From NCBI GenBank assembly GCA_012744275.1, contig JAAYIE010000008.1, positions 1 to 64,000 on the forward strand: a stretch of DNA of 64,000 bases, in the 5' to 3' direction. Under the pieces are notes generated by a model that was not told the origin of the DNA, ran no database searches, and worked only from the letters and a program-made list of their open reading frames with translations. The DNA is from Desulfobulbaceae bacterium. GTDB lineage: Bacteria; Desulfobacterota; Desulfobulbia; Desulfobulbales; Desulfobulbaceae. Shown piece by piece: positions 1 to 7,948 of the stretch (its first letter is position 1; each line of letters opens with the position of its first letter). A program made the translations under genes and the position numbers.

Positions 1-197
1 ATCTGGGTAGAATCCTCCTGTTCCAGCCGAGCCAGGCTTTCCTCCAGAAGTTGCCGGGTGGCAGGCACAAGAATTTGGGCAAGATCATTCACTCTGCCCT
101 GGAGCGGCGGTACATCCAGTGCGACAGCCTGGCCAGTGAACCCTGCCAACAGAGTGAACAGACACAGGCATAGAGCACAGAACAAGCGGCGCATCAT
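1..197 (-). CDS. TPM-domain membrane/secreted protein, N-terminal part (cut by window edge)
   Basis: The reverse strand opens with two ATG codons and a signal peptide (MMRRLFCALCLCLFTLLAG), followed by a segment reading LDVPPLQGRVNDLAQIL and an ATRQLLEESLARLEQE helix. This is the usual start of TPM domains (YgcG/Psb32 family), which sit outside the cytoplasmic membrane. Only about 65 codons are visible and the gene continues past position 1. It lies 14 bp downstream of lemA on the same strand; lemA next to a TPM-domain gene is a very common pairing, so the two are probably co-transcribed. The function of the pair is not settled, so I assign none. Confidence 0.8.
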   Translation of the reverse strand, partial: MMRRLFCALCLCLFTLLAGFTGQAVALDVPPLQGRVNDLAQILVPATRQLLEESLARLEQEDSTQ

Positions 198-211
198 GTG
201 CCTTGGGTCTG

Positions 212-796
212 TCAGAACTTAACCGCAGGTGTTTCATGTGCCTGGGCCGTAGCTTTAAAATATTCCTTGCGTTCCAGATGGAGGAGGCGGTCGTTGATCA
301 GCTTGCCAGGAAAGCCGCGGATGACCGCATTGAAGGATTGCACCGCCTCGTTGTAGCGTTGCCTGGCCACATTGATGCGGTTTTCCGTTCCTTCCAGTTG
401 ATGTTGTAGATCAAGAAAGTTCTGATTAGCCTTCAGGTCAGGATAGGCCTCCACCACAACCATTAAGCGGGAAAGGGCAGAGCTGAGTTGGCCCTGCGAT
501 TCCTGCAGTTGCTGCATCAGGTCAGGATTGGCCAAATCCTTGTCGGCAATCTGCACAGCAGTTGCTCTGGTACGGGCGCTGATCACTGCATCCAGAGTTT
601 CCCGTTCATGCTGGGCATAGCCCTTCACGGTTTCCACCAGATTAGGAATAAGATCGGCCCGGCGCTGCAAACTGGCCTCAACATCGCTCCAGGCCTGGAA
701 CACTACCTCCTCTTTTTGCTGCATTGTGTTGTAGGTGCACCCGGAAAGTAGCAACAACACACAGATTAAAGACGAAAATTGCCGCACAGTATTCAT
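212..796 (-). CDS. lemA: LemA family lipoprotein
   Basis: This 194-aa protein has an N-terminal hydrophobic segment ending in a lipobox (LLLLSGC, Cys about residue 20), so it is probably membrane-anchored. The body is the typical LemA all-helical domain, with the hallmark [17 protein letters not shown] near residue 50, ISARTRA near 70 and a C-terminal [17 protein letters not shown]. Length fits the family. It sits directly upstream of the TPM-domain gene. LemA proteins have no firmly established biochemical role. The run continues from gmhB, 45 bp upstream. Confidence 0.93.
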   Translation of the reverse strand: MNTVRQFSSLICVLLLLSGCTYNTMQQKEEVVFQAWSDVEASLQRRADLIPNLVETVKGYAQHERETLDAVISARTRATAVQIADKDLANPDLMQQLQESQGQLSSALSRLMVVVEAYPDLKANQNFLDLQHQLEGTENRINVARQRYNEAVQSFNAVIRGFPGKLINDRLLHLERKEYFKATAQAHETPAVKF

Positions 797-841
797 GGAT
801 CGTCTCCTGTATTAACAATATCCTGATTGATCACAAAAAAA

Positions 842-1498
842 TCATCGGCACTCACTACCAATGCATCTGCTTTCTGCCGGCAACGGCATACACAACTTCC
901 CACTGATCCAGGCCACTGCAGCCAGGAGATCATCAGCCACAAAATCCGGCTGCACTGCCTCCTGCGGCCCTATATACAGTTCCTCCCCACGGCCATAACC
1001 GGTGCGTACCAGCACCGTGGCAGCACCCGCAGCCGCACCGCAGCGCAGATCCGACCAACGGTCTCCCACCATGAAGGAACGGGATAAATCCAGGTTTAGC
1101 TCGCGCGCCGCCTGCTCAAGCAGACCGGTTTTCGGCTTGCGGCAGTTGCAGGCGTTGCGGTACTGCACCACTTTGGCCTCCGGGTGATGCGGACAACTAT
1201 AGATGCCGTCCACATGCGCCCCTTCGGCCAGTAACTGTTGGCGCATCTGCTCGTGCACCGCATCCAGTAGTGATTCAGGGAAATAGCCCCTGGCAAGCCC
1301 GGACTGGTTGGTGACCACCACCACTGGCAGCTGCATGGCGTTGAGCTTGCGGATTGCCTGGGCAACTCCGGGTAGAAGCACAAAGCGGCTGATGTGGTTG
1401 ATATAACCCATCTGCTCGTTAATGGTGCCGTCCCGGTCCAAAAAAACTGCGGACTTAGGGGAACAACAAGGCGATACCTGCTGGGAATGTCTTGGCAT
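842..1498 (-). CDS. gmhB: D-glycero-beta-D-manno-heptose-1,7-bisphosphate 7-phosphatase
   Basis: A HAD-superfamily phosphatase of 218 aa that removes the 7-phosphate of heptose 1,7-bisphosphate in the ADP-heptose pathway for the LPS inner core. Visible motifs are FLDRDGTINEQ (DxD nucleophile, about residue 20), VVVTNQSGLARG (motif II), the zinc-binding CPHHPEA and CNCRKPKTG cysteines and histidine that mark GmhB, and MVGDRWSDL (motif IV). It follows waaF by 15 bp on the same strand, which is consistent: WaaF uses the ADP-heptose this pathway makes. Histidinol-phosphatase relatives share the fold, but the LPS context favours GmhB. Confidence 0.92.
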   Translation of the reverse strand: MPRHSQQVSPCCSPKSAVFLDRDGTINEQMGYINHISRFVLLPGVAQAIRKLNAMQLPVVVVTNQSGLARGYFPESLLDAVHEQMRQQLLAEGAHVDGIYSCPHHPEAKVVQYRNACNCRKPKTGLLEQAARELNLDLSRSFMVGDRWSDLRCGAAAGAATVLVRTGYGRGEELYIGPQEAVQPDFVADDLLAAVAWISGKLCMPLPAESRCIGSECR

Positions 1499-1513
1499 TG
1501 TATTACTTGTGCT

Positions 1514-2569
1514 TCAATAAAGCATCTGTACCAGTGCGGAAAAAACCTCCTCACTGGTGATCATTTTCATGCACTGGAAATGCTTCAGGGGACACTTTTT
1601 CTGTTTACAGGGGCTGCAGTACAATTCCTTGCGGATGACCACAGCGCTTGCCGAATAGGGTCCGGTGGCAATGTGGTCGGTTGAGCCAAACAGAGCCACC
1701 TGTGGGGTGTGCAGGGCCGCGGCGATATGCATTAGACCGGAATCGTTGGTGACAAAGGCGTCGCACTCACCTATCAGGGCCATGGCGGCAATCAATCTGG
1801 TGCGACCAGCAAGGTCGATCAGGCGGGCCTTTTTGCCGACCAGGCGAATAATTTCTGCGGTGGTAGCCTGGTCAGCGCTACTGCCGAATAGAAGAATATG
1901 GGCATCGTAACGTTTGCTCAAAAGAACAGCCAACTCGGCGTAGCGTGCGGCGGGCCAGCGTTTGGCCGGGCCAAAAGCTGCACCTGGGTTAAAACCGATC
2001 AGGAGTGAAGAGGTGGAGCGCGCTCCAGTCAGCTGGTGCAACCGTGCCTTGGCGGTATCGATCTCAAAACCAGGAATAAAGATTTCCAGATCATTGCTGC
2101 TGGTCGGTATACCCAAGCCCCTGAGGATACGCTGATAGTACAGCACCTCATGCCTAACCACGATGTTGGGGGCTTTTGCCACCCTGTGCGTCAAAAGCAG
2201 ACTGCGGCCATCGGTGGCATATCCGCCACGAACGGGTATTTTGGCCAGAGAGGTAAGCAGGGCTGCTTCAAAGGCGTTTTGCAAAAGGATGGCGCAGTCG
2301 AACTGCTCCTGCCTGAGCTCTGTGGCCAGTTGCCACAGGCCGCGCAGGCCGCGATGCCGTCCTTTTTTCTCGTAGGCAATAATGCGGTCTACCCGGGGAC
2401 TGTAGCGAAAGATGTCGCTCACCCAGGGATAGGCCAAAAGGATAATTTCACTGTCGGGAAAGGCCGTGCGGATGCTGCGCAGGGCCGGTGTGGTCATAAC
2501 CGCATCGCCGATCCAGTTGGTGGAGCGGACAAGGATTTTTTCCGGGTTCTCGGGAAAGGGTTGCATCAC
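1514..2569 (-). CDS. waaF: Lipopolysaccharide heptosyltransferase II
   Basis: A 351-aa GT9-family glycosyltransferase expected to add the second heptose to the LPS inner core from ADP-heptose at the cytoplasmic face of the inner membrane. The N-terminus has the family signature ILVRSTNWIGDAVMTTPAL. The second Rossmann domain has FNPGAAFGPAKRWP and the nucleotide-sugar loop TNDSGLMHIAAALHTPQVALFGSTD. The C-terminus carries the CSPCKQKKCPLKHFQC cysteine patch often seen in this family. The start ATG overlaps the stop of the upstream ycaO-like gene by 4 nt (ATGA), implying translational coupling. Heptosyltransferase I is a less likely alternative. Confidence 0.9.
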   Translation of the reverse strand: MMQPFPENPEKILVRSTNWIGDAVMTTPALRSIRTAFPDSEIILLAYPWVSDIFRYSPRVDRIIAYEKKGRHRGLRGLWQLATELRQEQFDCAILLQNAFEAALLTSLAKIPVRGGYATDGRSLLLTHRVAKAPNIVVRHEVLYYQRILRGLGIPTSSNDLEIFIPGFEIDTAKARLHQLTGARSTSSLLIGFNPGAAFGPAKRWPAARYAELAVLLSKRYDAHILLFGSSADQATTAEIIRLVGKKARLIDLAGRTRLIAAMALIGECDAFVTNDSGLMHIAAALHTPQVALFGSTDHIATGPYSASAVVIRKELYCSPCKQKKCPLKHFQCMKMITSEEVFSALVQMLY

Positions 2570-4350
2570 AATTCGCCGGTCTGTTCTGCCTCAAGTGCTG
2601 CTAAATGTTCGCTTGCAAAAGCAATGGAATTGTCCAGGGCCAGGGCGGTTGCATAGTTGCGTCTGGCCTCATCCAGCCTGCCAGTCTTTTCCAGATTCAA
2701 AGCCAGGTTGGCATAGTCGATGGCTGAAGACGGGTCGAGCATTACTGCCCGCTGGAAATGCATGGCTGCTTCGTCGTATCGATTCAACTTAAACAGACAG
2801 ACCCCCATGGCGTTGTGCAAGTCAGCGCGTTCCTCATCACAGGCAAGCCCCTGTTGCAGCGCGGTAATGGCCTCGTCAAAGCGGCCGAGATCGCGCAGGC
2901 AGCAGCCCAGATACGAGTAGATATAAGGCAGGTCTTCTTCTGCGCAGGGCAAGGCGAGGGCATTGTGCAAATAGGGGATAGCAGCCTCTGGCTCACCATC
3001 CTCATAGCGTTCTCGGCCTTGATAAAAATAAAGGGAGTATTCATCCGGCGCAAAGGCAAGCATGGCGGCAAGTTTCTCCTGCAAAGCCTCGCCTGCAAGC
3101 AGGCTGCTCGCCAGTTTAGCGGCAAAGAGTACCGCATTACCGCCCATGGCCCGTTCACGAAAATGTGCGCCAGGCACAATAGTGTATACCGCGGGAATCT
3201 GCAGATCGGCATGGGTAGTATTGACTACGAAAACCTCCAGGCCCTGCTGCGCCAGAGCATTGGTGCAGGCGCGCACTTCCTCCAAAATATCGGCATGGCT
3301 CAGATCGCGCAGGCTTAAGAGCGGTACAGTCTCGCTTTTTTCTTTTTTTAACAGATAGGCCACCTCTCCCAGCGAGCCGGGCTTGGGCAGGCCACTGGCC
3401 ACGTAATTCGAACTGCTGTTGAAGTCTCCGGCCAGCTGGGCCACCTCTGTGATGGCACGGATAACCGCCTTATTGGCATCAGGGGTAGTGCCCGCTGTGA
3501 AGACGATCTCACTTGTTTCGGGAAAGGTGGCTGGATCCCAGGCCAGGGCAGCCACAGTGGGAATACCGGTATCCAGAGAAAAATCGAAGAGATGCAGATG
3601 AATGCCATGGGTATGGAATTTCTCGACCAACCTGGCAGCTACTGGCTCGGTGATGCTGTCCAGGCCTATTTCCGGCACCTGCCGCTCTTCCCGACTGACA
3701 ATGGCACATACATGCCGTTCCACCACTTCGCAAATGCCCTGCAACACTGCCTCTTCCGTGGTATTGCCCGCTGCCGGGCCGTTAAATTCATTGATGGCGT
3801 AAAACCAGCTGAACGGCACCAGCCAAGGACTCATATCACTTAAGCGCCGGGCCCACACCCAGCGCAAGGGGATGCCTGCAAGCATCTCTCGCAACACCTG
3901 CGGGCTATGGCTGGTATCATGCACCGAGGCCAGCAGGGTTTGGATGGGCAGAACCGGATAACCTAGAGATTCCATCTCCTGATAGTCGCCAACAAGAAAG
4001 CGGGACGGATTCTTAAGAAAGCTGAAAAAACTGAACCGTTCGGCCAGTTCCATGCAGGCGCTGGCCCGTGACTGCTCCGGACTTGAGCCCTTGCCCATCT
4101 GTTTTTTATTGCCGATCACCCGCCAGGCCTCGGCCCCGCACACGCTGAAATATACGGGAATATCGAGGCGGCCGTTATCAATCCTCCGTATTTCCTTGAG
4201 GATATCAAGCCCGCTTGCCCTCAGCCGCTCATGGAAGCGCTCAACCGTCTGCTCTGGAGAACAAGCCTTGTCCTGATCCAGAGTGTAACCCTTGGGGCAG
4301 GGCTGCAAAGTTATCAAATTTTCAGGAACAACAGGTGCTGCTATCTGCAT
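2566..4350 (-). CDS. YcaO-domain protein with C-terminal TPR repeats
   Basis: A 594-aa protein. Residues about 80-420 form a YcaO domain, an ATP-dependent backbone-phosphorylating fold. Visible are GKGSSPEQSRASACMELAERFSFF, NEFNGPAAGNTTEEAVLQGICEVVERH and the TPDANKAVIRAITEVAQLAGDF segment, whose acidic residues should bind Mg-ATP. Residues about 465-590 hold roughly four TPR units. The overall layout resembles E. coli YcaO, an accessory factor for RimO methylthiolation of ribosomal protein S12; that role is inferred, not shown. No RiPP precursor or cyclodehydratase partner gene lies nearby, which argues against an azoline cluster. The start overlaps the end of tsaE by 29 nt and the stop overlaps waaF. 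Confidence 0.88.
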   Translation of the reverse strand: MQIAAPVVPENLITLQPCPKGYTLDQDKACSPEQTVERFHERLRASGLDILKEIRRIDNGRLDIPVYFSVCGAEAWRVIGNKKQMGKGSSPEQSRASACMELAERFSFFSFLKNPSRFLVGDYQEMESLGYPVLPIQTLLASVHDTSHSPQVLREMLAGIPLRWVWARRLSDMSPWLVPFSWFYAINEFNGPAAGNTTEEAVLQGICEVVERHVCAIVSREERQVPEIGLDSITEPVAARLVEKFHTHGIHLHLFDFSLDTGIPTVAALAWDPATFPETSEIVFTAGTTPDANKAVIRAITEVAQLAGDFNSSSNYVASGLPKPGSLGEVAYLLKKEKSETVPLLSLRDLSHADILEEVRACTNALAQQGLEVFVVNTTHADLQIPAVYTIVPGAHFRERAMGGNAVLFAAKLASSLLAGEALQEKLAAMLAFAPDEYSLYFYQGRERYEDGEPEAAIPYLHNALALPCAEEDLPYIYSYLGCCLRDLGRFDEAITALQQGLACDEERADLHNAMGVCLFKLNRYDEAAMHFQRAVMLDPSSAIDYANLALNLEKTGRLDEARRNYATALALDNSIAFASEHLAALEAEQTGEL

Positions 4351-4846
4351 CTATACGAAAAGGAAGAAGAGATTGTTGAATGTGAGCTAAACGCTGCAAC
4401 CAGGCTTTACCCCGGCCGCGCAGCATCAGCTTGGGTTGCGCTGCATTTTCCCGATGCAGATAAATGGCGAGGTATTCCTCAGGAGTCAAAGCGCCTAAAC
4501 GCTCCGGCCACTCCACCACCACTATACCTTGCGCATCAAAGTATTCGAGCAGGCCGCTGGCCTCCACATCGTCTTCACCGGCGAGACGGTACAAATCCAT
4601 GTGATATATGGGCAGGCGCCCCTGGTATTCATGCACCAGGGCAAAGGAAGGGCTGGAAACATAAGAGTCCTCGCCCACCTTCAGCGCAACCGCCAGCATC
4701 TGGGTCAGGGTAGTTTTGCCCGCACCAAGGCCGCCATACAACAGGAGTATGTCACCTGCCTGCAACTGCGGGGCCAGGCTTTCCACTAAACAGGTCAAAA
4801 CAGACATATCCGCCCGGAAATTGGGCGAAGTGCTTTCATCACGCAT
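4322..4846 (-). CDS. tsaE: tRNA threonylcarbamoyladenosine biosynthesis ATPase TsaE
   Basis: A 174-aa P-loop ATPase that works with TsaB and TsaD to make t6A37 on ANN-decoding tRNAs. The Walker A motif is GGLGAGKTTLTQ near residue 40. The family block SPSFALVHEYQGRLPIYHMDLYRL follows, and then VVVEWPERLGALTPEEYLAI. Length is slightly above the usual 150-160 aa because of a C-terminal tail rich in Arg and Gln. Its 3' end overlaps the start of the ycaO-like gene. Neither tsaB nor tsaD is in the window. Confidence 0.93.
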   Translation of the reverse strand: MRDESTSPNFRADMSVLTCLVESLAPQLQAGDILLLYGGLGAGKTTLTQMLAVALKVGEDSYVSSPSFALVHEYQGRLPIYHMDLYRLAGEDDVEASGLLEYFDAQGIVVVEWPERLGALTPEEYLAIYLHRENAAQPKLMLRGRGKAWLQRLAHIQQSLLPFRIDADSSTCCS

Positions 4847-4965
4847 ATCCCCTTACCCCACCAAAAAACGAACAGTAGGGCATAGTAATGGAGAGACGGA
4901 ACAAGGGCAAGGGGCAAGCGTGGCAGAAAAAGGTGCCTGCCCATTTTTCTACCATCATTAGAGAT

Positions 4966-5433
4966 TTAGAGATGGTAGTTGTGCCCGACCCGAATGGTGC
5001 AGGCCCGGTAGAGCTGCTCAAGAAGGAGCAGGCGGCTGATTTCGTGGGTAAAGGTGAAGGATGAAATGGAGAGCCGGTAGTTGGCTCGCTCAAGTACACT
5101 CGTATGCAGGCCAAGGTGGCCGCCAATCAAAAAGGCTATCTCCGCTCTGCCCTGCTCTTCCCAGCGGGTGAGCAGTTGCGCCAGATCCTCGGAGCTGACA
5201 GCTGCGCCGCCAGGGTCAAGCGCCACCAGCATCTGTGCACCACTGCAACAGGCGAGCAGTTCCTCGGCCTGGCGGAACATAGTGCGCTCATCCGGCGCAC
5301 CGTGCACATGCCGCTCCTTTAAGAGCGGCATGTCAAGCGTGGCATAACGGCGTAAACGACCCGCATAGTCGCGAATGCCCGCATCAAGATAAGACTCCCT
5401 GGTTTTACCGAGCAAGGGGATCAGAAACTTCAT
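4966..5433 (-). CDS. rlmH: 23S rRNA (pseudouridine1915-N3)-methyltransferase RlmH
   Basis: A 155-aa SPOUT-class methyltransferase that methylates pseudouridine 1915 in helix 69 of 23S rRNA. The SAM-binding trefoil knot is recognisable: MLVALDPGGAAVSSEDLAQLL, then FLIGGHLGLHTSVLERANYRLSIS, then FTHEISRLLLLEQLYRACTI ending in GHNYH. The usual loop is IGGPxGL; here it is IGGHLGL, a small deviation. The start overlaps the stop of the upstream cysteine-cluster gene by 4 nt. About 120 bp without a gene separate it from tsaE. Confidence 0.94.
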   Translation of the reverse strand: MKFLIPLLGKTRESYLDAGIRDYAGRLRRYATLDMPLLKERHVHGAPDERTMFRQAEELLACCSGAQMLVALDPGGAAVSSEDLAQLLTRWEEQGRAEIAFLIGGHLGLHTSVLERANYRLSISSFTFTHEISRLLLLEQLYRACTIRVGHNYHL

Positions 5434-5873
5434 GCACCCTGATCCGGAGGCTTGGTGCTATCCAGAATATTTTGCAGAATGCGGCAGAAAGCCGCATAGC
5501 CCATAGCGGTTTTCAAGCCGGGGCAGGATTCGCTTATGCTCAGAAAATTGCTTTCATCACTAAGGATGCTTGGATGAAGCGGCCACTGCCGGCAACGCCA
5601 GGGTCTGCCTTCATGTACCGTACAGCCAAGATTTGGCTCATAAAAGATGCAATGGCCGTCCCGCACCTGCATCTGCACCTCACTGCCGGTGATGCGCCAG
5701 AAACGGCGCTCAACCTCTTCACGCGTAAGACCAAGACATTCAAGCATCCGTGTTTGATCTTGCTCGTTCAAAGAAACCGTTGTTTCGCCCTGGCAACAGA
5801 AGCCGCAGCGGGTACAAACAAAAATATCTGAAACATCAGGGGATTGAGAATGGGAACACATCGTAGTAAACAA
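5430..5873 (-). CDS. YkgJ-type CxxCx(n)CC cysteine-cluster protein
   Basis: A 147-aa protein of the YkgJ (UPF0153) type, thought to bind a metal or Fe-S cluster. Cysteines lie at CTRCGFCCQGE (about residue 21), then GHCIFYEPNLGCTVHEGRPWRCRQWPLHP, and a late SCPG. The pattern C-x2-C-x2-CC followed by C-x8-C-x(n)-R-P-x2-C is the family signature. Biochemical role unknown. An alternative start is the ATG four codons in. It overlaps rlmH by 4 nt and lies 17 bp downstream of yqgE, so it belongs to the same transcript. Confidence 0.87.
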   Translation of the reverse strand: MFTTMCSHSQSPDVSDIFVCTRCGFCCQGETTVSLNEQDQTRMLECLGLTREEVERRFWRITGSEVQMQVRDGHCIFYEPNLGCTVHEGRPWRCRQWPLHPSILSDESNFLSISESCPGLKTAMGYAAFCRILQNILDSTKPPDQGA

Positions 5874-5890
5874 CTGAAAAGATGCAATAC

Positions 5891-6442
5891 TCAGGCGTTG
5901 CCGATAAAGTCGCCCAGTTGGGTGATATCAATACCAAAAGTGCCCGCAGCTTTCTTCCACTTATCCTCAACGGGCGTGTTGAAAATCACTTCCGTGTCTG
6001 CCGGCACAACCAGCCAGCCATTATCGAGCAGCTCATTTTCAAGCTGACCCGCCCCCCAGCCCGCATACCCCAAAAGAAAGAGGAATTCTTGCGGCCCTTC
6101 ACCTTTGGCTATGTCTTCCAGCAGGCGTGAATCTCGGGAAACGAAGATACCGGGCTGCACTTCCATGGCATAGTGGATGGCAGCCTCGGCACGAAACAGG
6201 ATGAATCCCGCCTCCAATTCCACCGGACCGCCCACAAAAACAGGCGCAGCCAGGCCGGTAGGCACAGACAGGTTGGCTCCCAAAAGGATGTCGTGCAGGG
6301 TCAGGTGCGGGTTAAGGTTATTCACCGCCAGGCCCATGGCGCCGGCCTCGGTGTGGGCGCAGATATAAATTACCTGTTCCCGAAAACGGGGATCGGGCAT
6401 TTGCGGGGTTGAGATAAGAAATTGTCCTGCCAAGCTTTCCAT
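5891..6442 (-). CDS. YqgE/AlgH family protein
   Basis: A 183-aa member of the UPF0301 family. Diagnostic segments are LAGQFLISTPQMPDPRFREQVIYIC at the N-terminus, GAMGLAVNNLNPHLTLHDIL, VFVGGPVELEAGFIL, then LLGYAGWGAGQLENELLDNGWLV and a C-terminal ACxFGID-like KKAAGTFGIDI. AlgH was linked genetically to alginate control in Pseudomonas, but no molecular activity is established. It is the first gene of the minus-strand run that ends at the TPM gene, so a promoter for that run should lie in the gap just above 6442. Confidence 0.93.
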   Translation of the reverse strand: MESLAGQFLISTPQMPDPRFREQVIYICAHTEAGAMGLAVNNLNPHLTLHDILLGANLSVPTGLAAPVFVGGPVELEAGFILFRAEAAIHYAMEVQPGIFVSRDSRLLEDIAKGEGPQEFLFLLGYAGWGAGQLENELLDNGWLVVPADTEVIFNTPVEDKWKKAAGTFGIDITQLGDFIGNA

Positions 6443-6972
6443 GGGTTGTAATCTGTGTGTATTCTTTCCTTAAGGCTATAGCATGTGCCTTCCAAGGCGG
6501 TCAAGTCCTGATTGCCAGATTGCACGTATCCGGCATGCCGGCACACCAGGCCCCACTTGTTTTACCCGGTGCATTCTGGCGCAGAGCTTTAGCGATTATT
6601 CCAGTTCCAGATCAAAATGGTATCAAGGAGGCGGAAAAAATGCGTCACAGGCGCACATGCAGGTACTCCGAGGAGCATTTCCCGATGCCGACACAGAGTG
6701 CGCTTTGAAAAGGTAGTTGGAATTAGATGGAGCCGGCTTGACTCGGCTGTTGTTAGCACTAGCCTGATGGAGTATATCGGATGTGTGGTAATACCATGAT
6801 TCCAATTTTTGATCAGAAACGCTATCAAGTCGGCCAGGCAAAAGTAACGTAACGTGCATTGAGATTCATCTGCGCGCATTAGTCAAAATTAACCCAGAGG
6901 CCACTGCGCAGCAAATATTTTGACATGGTCCTGGCATAACCTTTGAACTAAAGCCTCAACAGGAGATACCTA
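6443..6972. other. 530-bp intergenic region between divergent yqgE and the 71-aa ORF
   Basis: No credible gene is seen; the ORF-track entries here are low-complexity artefacts of the repeat. The region carries one clear copy of the dispersed repeat (6597-6725). A second, degenerate stretch near 6796-6875 shares the order 'gatcagaaa...tatcaag...ggc' with the repeat's first half. A TTGACA box at 6920-6925 could serve the downstream gene, but no good -10 lies at normal spacing. Confidence 0.6.
6597..6725 (+). repeat. Dispersed intergenic repeat, copy A
   Basis: About 129 bp, read on the plus strand from attccagttccagatcaaa to tagttggaatta. It shares with copies B, C and D the blocks TTCCAGATCAAA, ATCAAGGAGGCG, ATGCG-CACAGGCG-ACAT, CGAGGAGCATTT and a terminal TTGGAAT. 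The ends form an inverted repeat (ATTCCA...TTGGAAT), and GGAAAAAATGC pairs internally with GCATTTCCC, so the whole unit can fold as a long hairpin. Of the clear copies this is the only one not touching a stop codon. Confidence 0.8.
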
Positions 6973-7188
6973 ATGGCCAGCGATACCCCCCTGAGCAGCC
7001 GCTCGGATAAACTGAAAAAAGCAATCGCCTGGGTTTCTGAAACGGTACAGAACAACCCGGATTTCAGCCGCAACAAGGCGCTCAACGACGCCCTCATTCG
7101 TTTTGACCTGTCACCGGCAGATTGCGAGTTCCTGCTGAAGCACTTCAGTGAACAGAAAAGCAGTGACGACACTGTCGACACCAACTAA
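6973..7188 (+). CDS. Small conserved-looking acidic/helical protein, 71 aa
   Basis: A 71-aa ORF with a good Shine-Dalgarno (caacAGGAGatacctaATG). Codon usage matches its neighbours and it ends 11 bp before the shikimate-kinase-like gene, so the two are probably one transcript. The sequence is predicted mostly helical (SSRSDKLKKAIAWVSETV... then ALNDALIRFDLSPADCEFLLKHF) and ends in an acidic tail. There is no signal peptide, membrane segment or metal motif. I do not recognise the family; small proteins of this shape in sulfate reducers are usually annotated as hypothetical. Confidence 0.75.
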   Translation: MASDTPLSSRSDKLKKAIAWVSETVQNNPDFSRNKALNDALIRFDLSPADCEFLLKHFSEQKSSDDTVDTN

Positions 7189-7199
7189 CTGGCAGGCCC

Positions 7200-7733
7200 A
7201 TGCGCACCAATATCACCCTTATTGGCATGCCCGGCGCGGGCAAGAGCACCATTGGCATTATCCTGGCCAAGAATCTGTCGCTGGGCTTTATCGACACAGA
7301 TGTCCTCATCCAAATCAACCGACAGCAGTCTTTACAGCAACTGCTCGACAAGGGCGGGCACCTGCACCTGCGCCAGATCGAGGAAGAGGAAATCTTAAGG
7401 CTCAACCTGAGCCACCATGTGATTGCCACCGGCGGCAGTGCCGCCTACAGTGAAAAGGCCATGCGGCATCTGCAGGCCTCTTCTCATATTATCTTTTTAC
7501 AGGTGTCCTTTAATGAACTGCTGCGCCGTATCCGCAACTTTGAATCGCGCGGCATTGCCAAGGCACCGGAGCAGACCTTTGAAGAACTCTTTGCAGAACG
7601 CCAGCTTTTGTATCAGCGCTATGCCGAGTTCACCATTGCCTGCGATGGCCTGAATCAAGATGAAATTGCCGATCGCATTGCCGGAGAACTGCTGCCCCTC
7701 AGGCTCTATTCTGACTCTGGAGTGCCGCTGTAG
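7200..7733 (+). CDS. Shikimate kinase-family protein (variant GGS motif)
   Basis: A 177-aa P-loop kinase related to shikimate kinase, which phosphorylates shikimate at O3 in chorismate synthesis. Walker A is GMPGAGKSTIG at residue 8, the substrate-binding DxD is IDTD near 33, and an Arg follows in HLHLRQIEEEEI. However the substrate-binding Gly triplet (usually GGG) reads ATGGSAAYS, and the lid segment RGIAKAPEQTFEELFAERQLLYQRYAEF differs from the RPLL...R.pLY pattern of AroK. It is therefore a divergent subfamily; shikimate kinase is the default call, but another small hydroxy-acid substrate is possible. No other aro gene is adjacent. Confidence 0.75.
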   Translation: MRTNITLIGMPGAGKSTIGIILAKNLSLGFIDTDVLIQINRQQSLQQLLDKGGHLHLRQIEEEEILRLNLSHHVIATGGSAAYSEKAMRHLQASSHIIFLQVSFNELLRRIRNFESRGIAKAPEQTFEELFAERQLLYQRYAEFTIACDGLNQDEIADRIAGELLPLRLYSDSGVPL

Positions 7734-7948
7734 ACTCCTGCCAAGCGGACCTTGGCGAAGAATACCCGGCGGTGATAACCTTCGTATGAGCTTTGGTGCA
7801 GCCGGTGGCAGGACCAATCTGTGAGACAAAAATTTCCGGAGCAAAGATGCTAAAAAAGGTGAAGAAGATGCGACACCAGCACCATCAGTGCGCTTCGGCC
7901 AATATCTCCTGAAACCGACCCGGAGAGTGCTTTACTGTGAAACCGGCA

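Noticed and set aside
2566-4350. RiPP (azoline or thioamide) gene cluster around the YcaO protein
   Set aside because: No precursor peptide, E1-like or TfuA partner, dehydrogenase or exporter is adjacent; neighbours are tRNA, rRNA and LPS genes.
6457-6716. Plus-strand ORFs of 77-83 aa in the gap upstream of 6973
   Set aside because: They translate repeat copy A, lack family resemblance and have no ribosome-binding site; the repeat explains them.
6934-6950. Sigma54-like element TGGCATAACCTTTGAAC before the 71-aa gene
   Set aside because: The essential GC of the -12 element is missing (TTGAA in place of TTGCA).
7734-7757. Small hairpin GCCAAG-CGGAC-CTTGGC after the kinase gene as a terminator
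   Set aside because: Six-base stem with no T-run on either strand, so not called a terminator.
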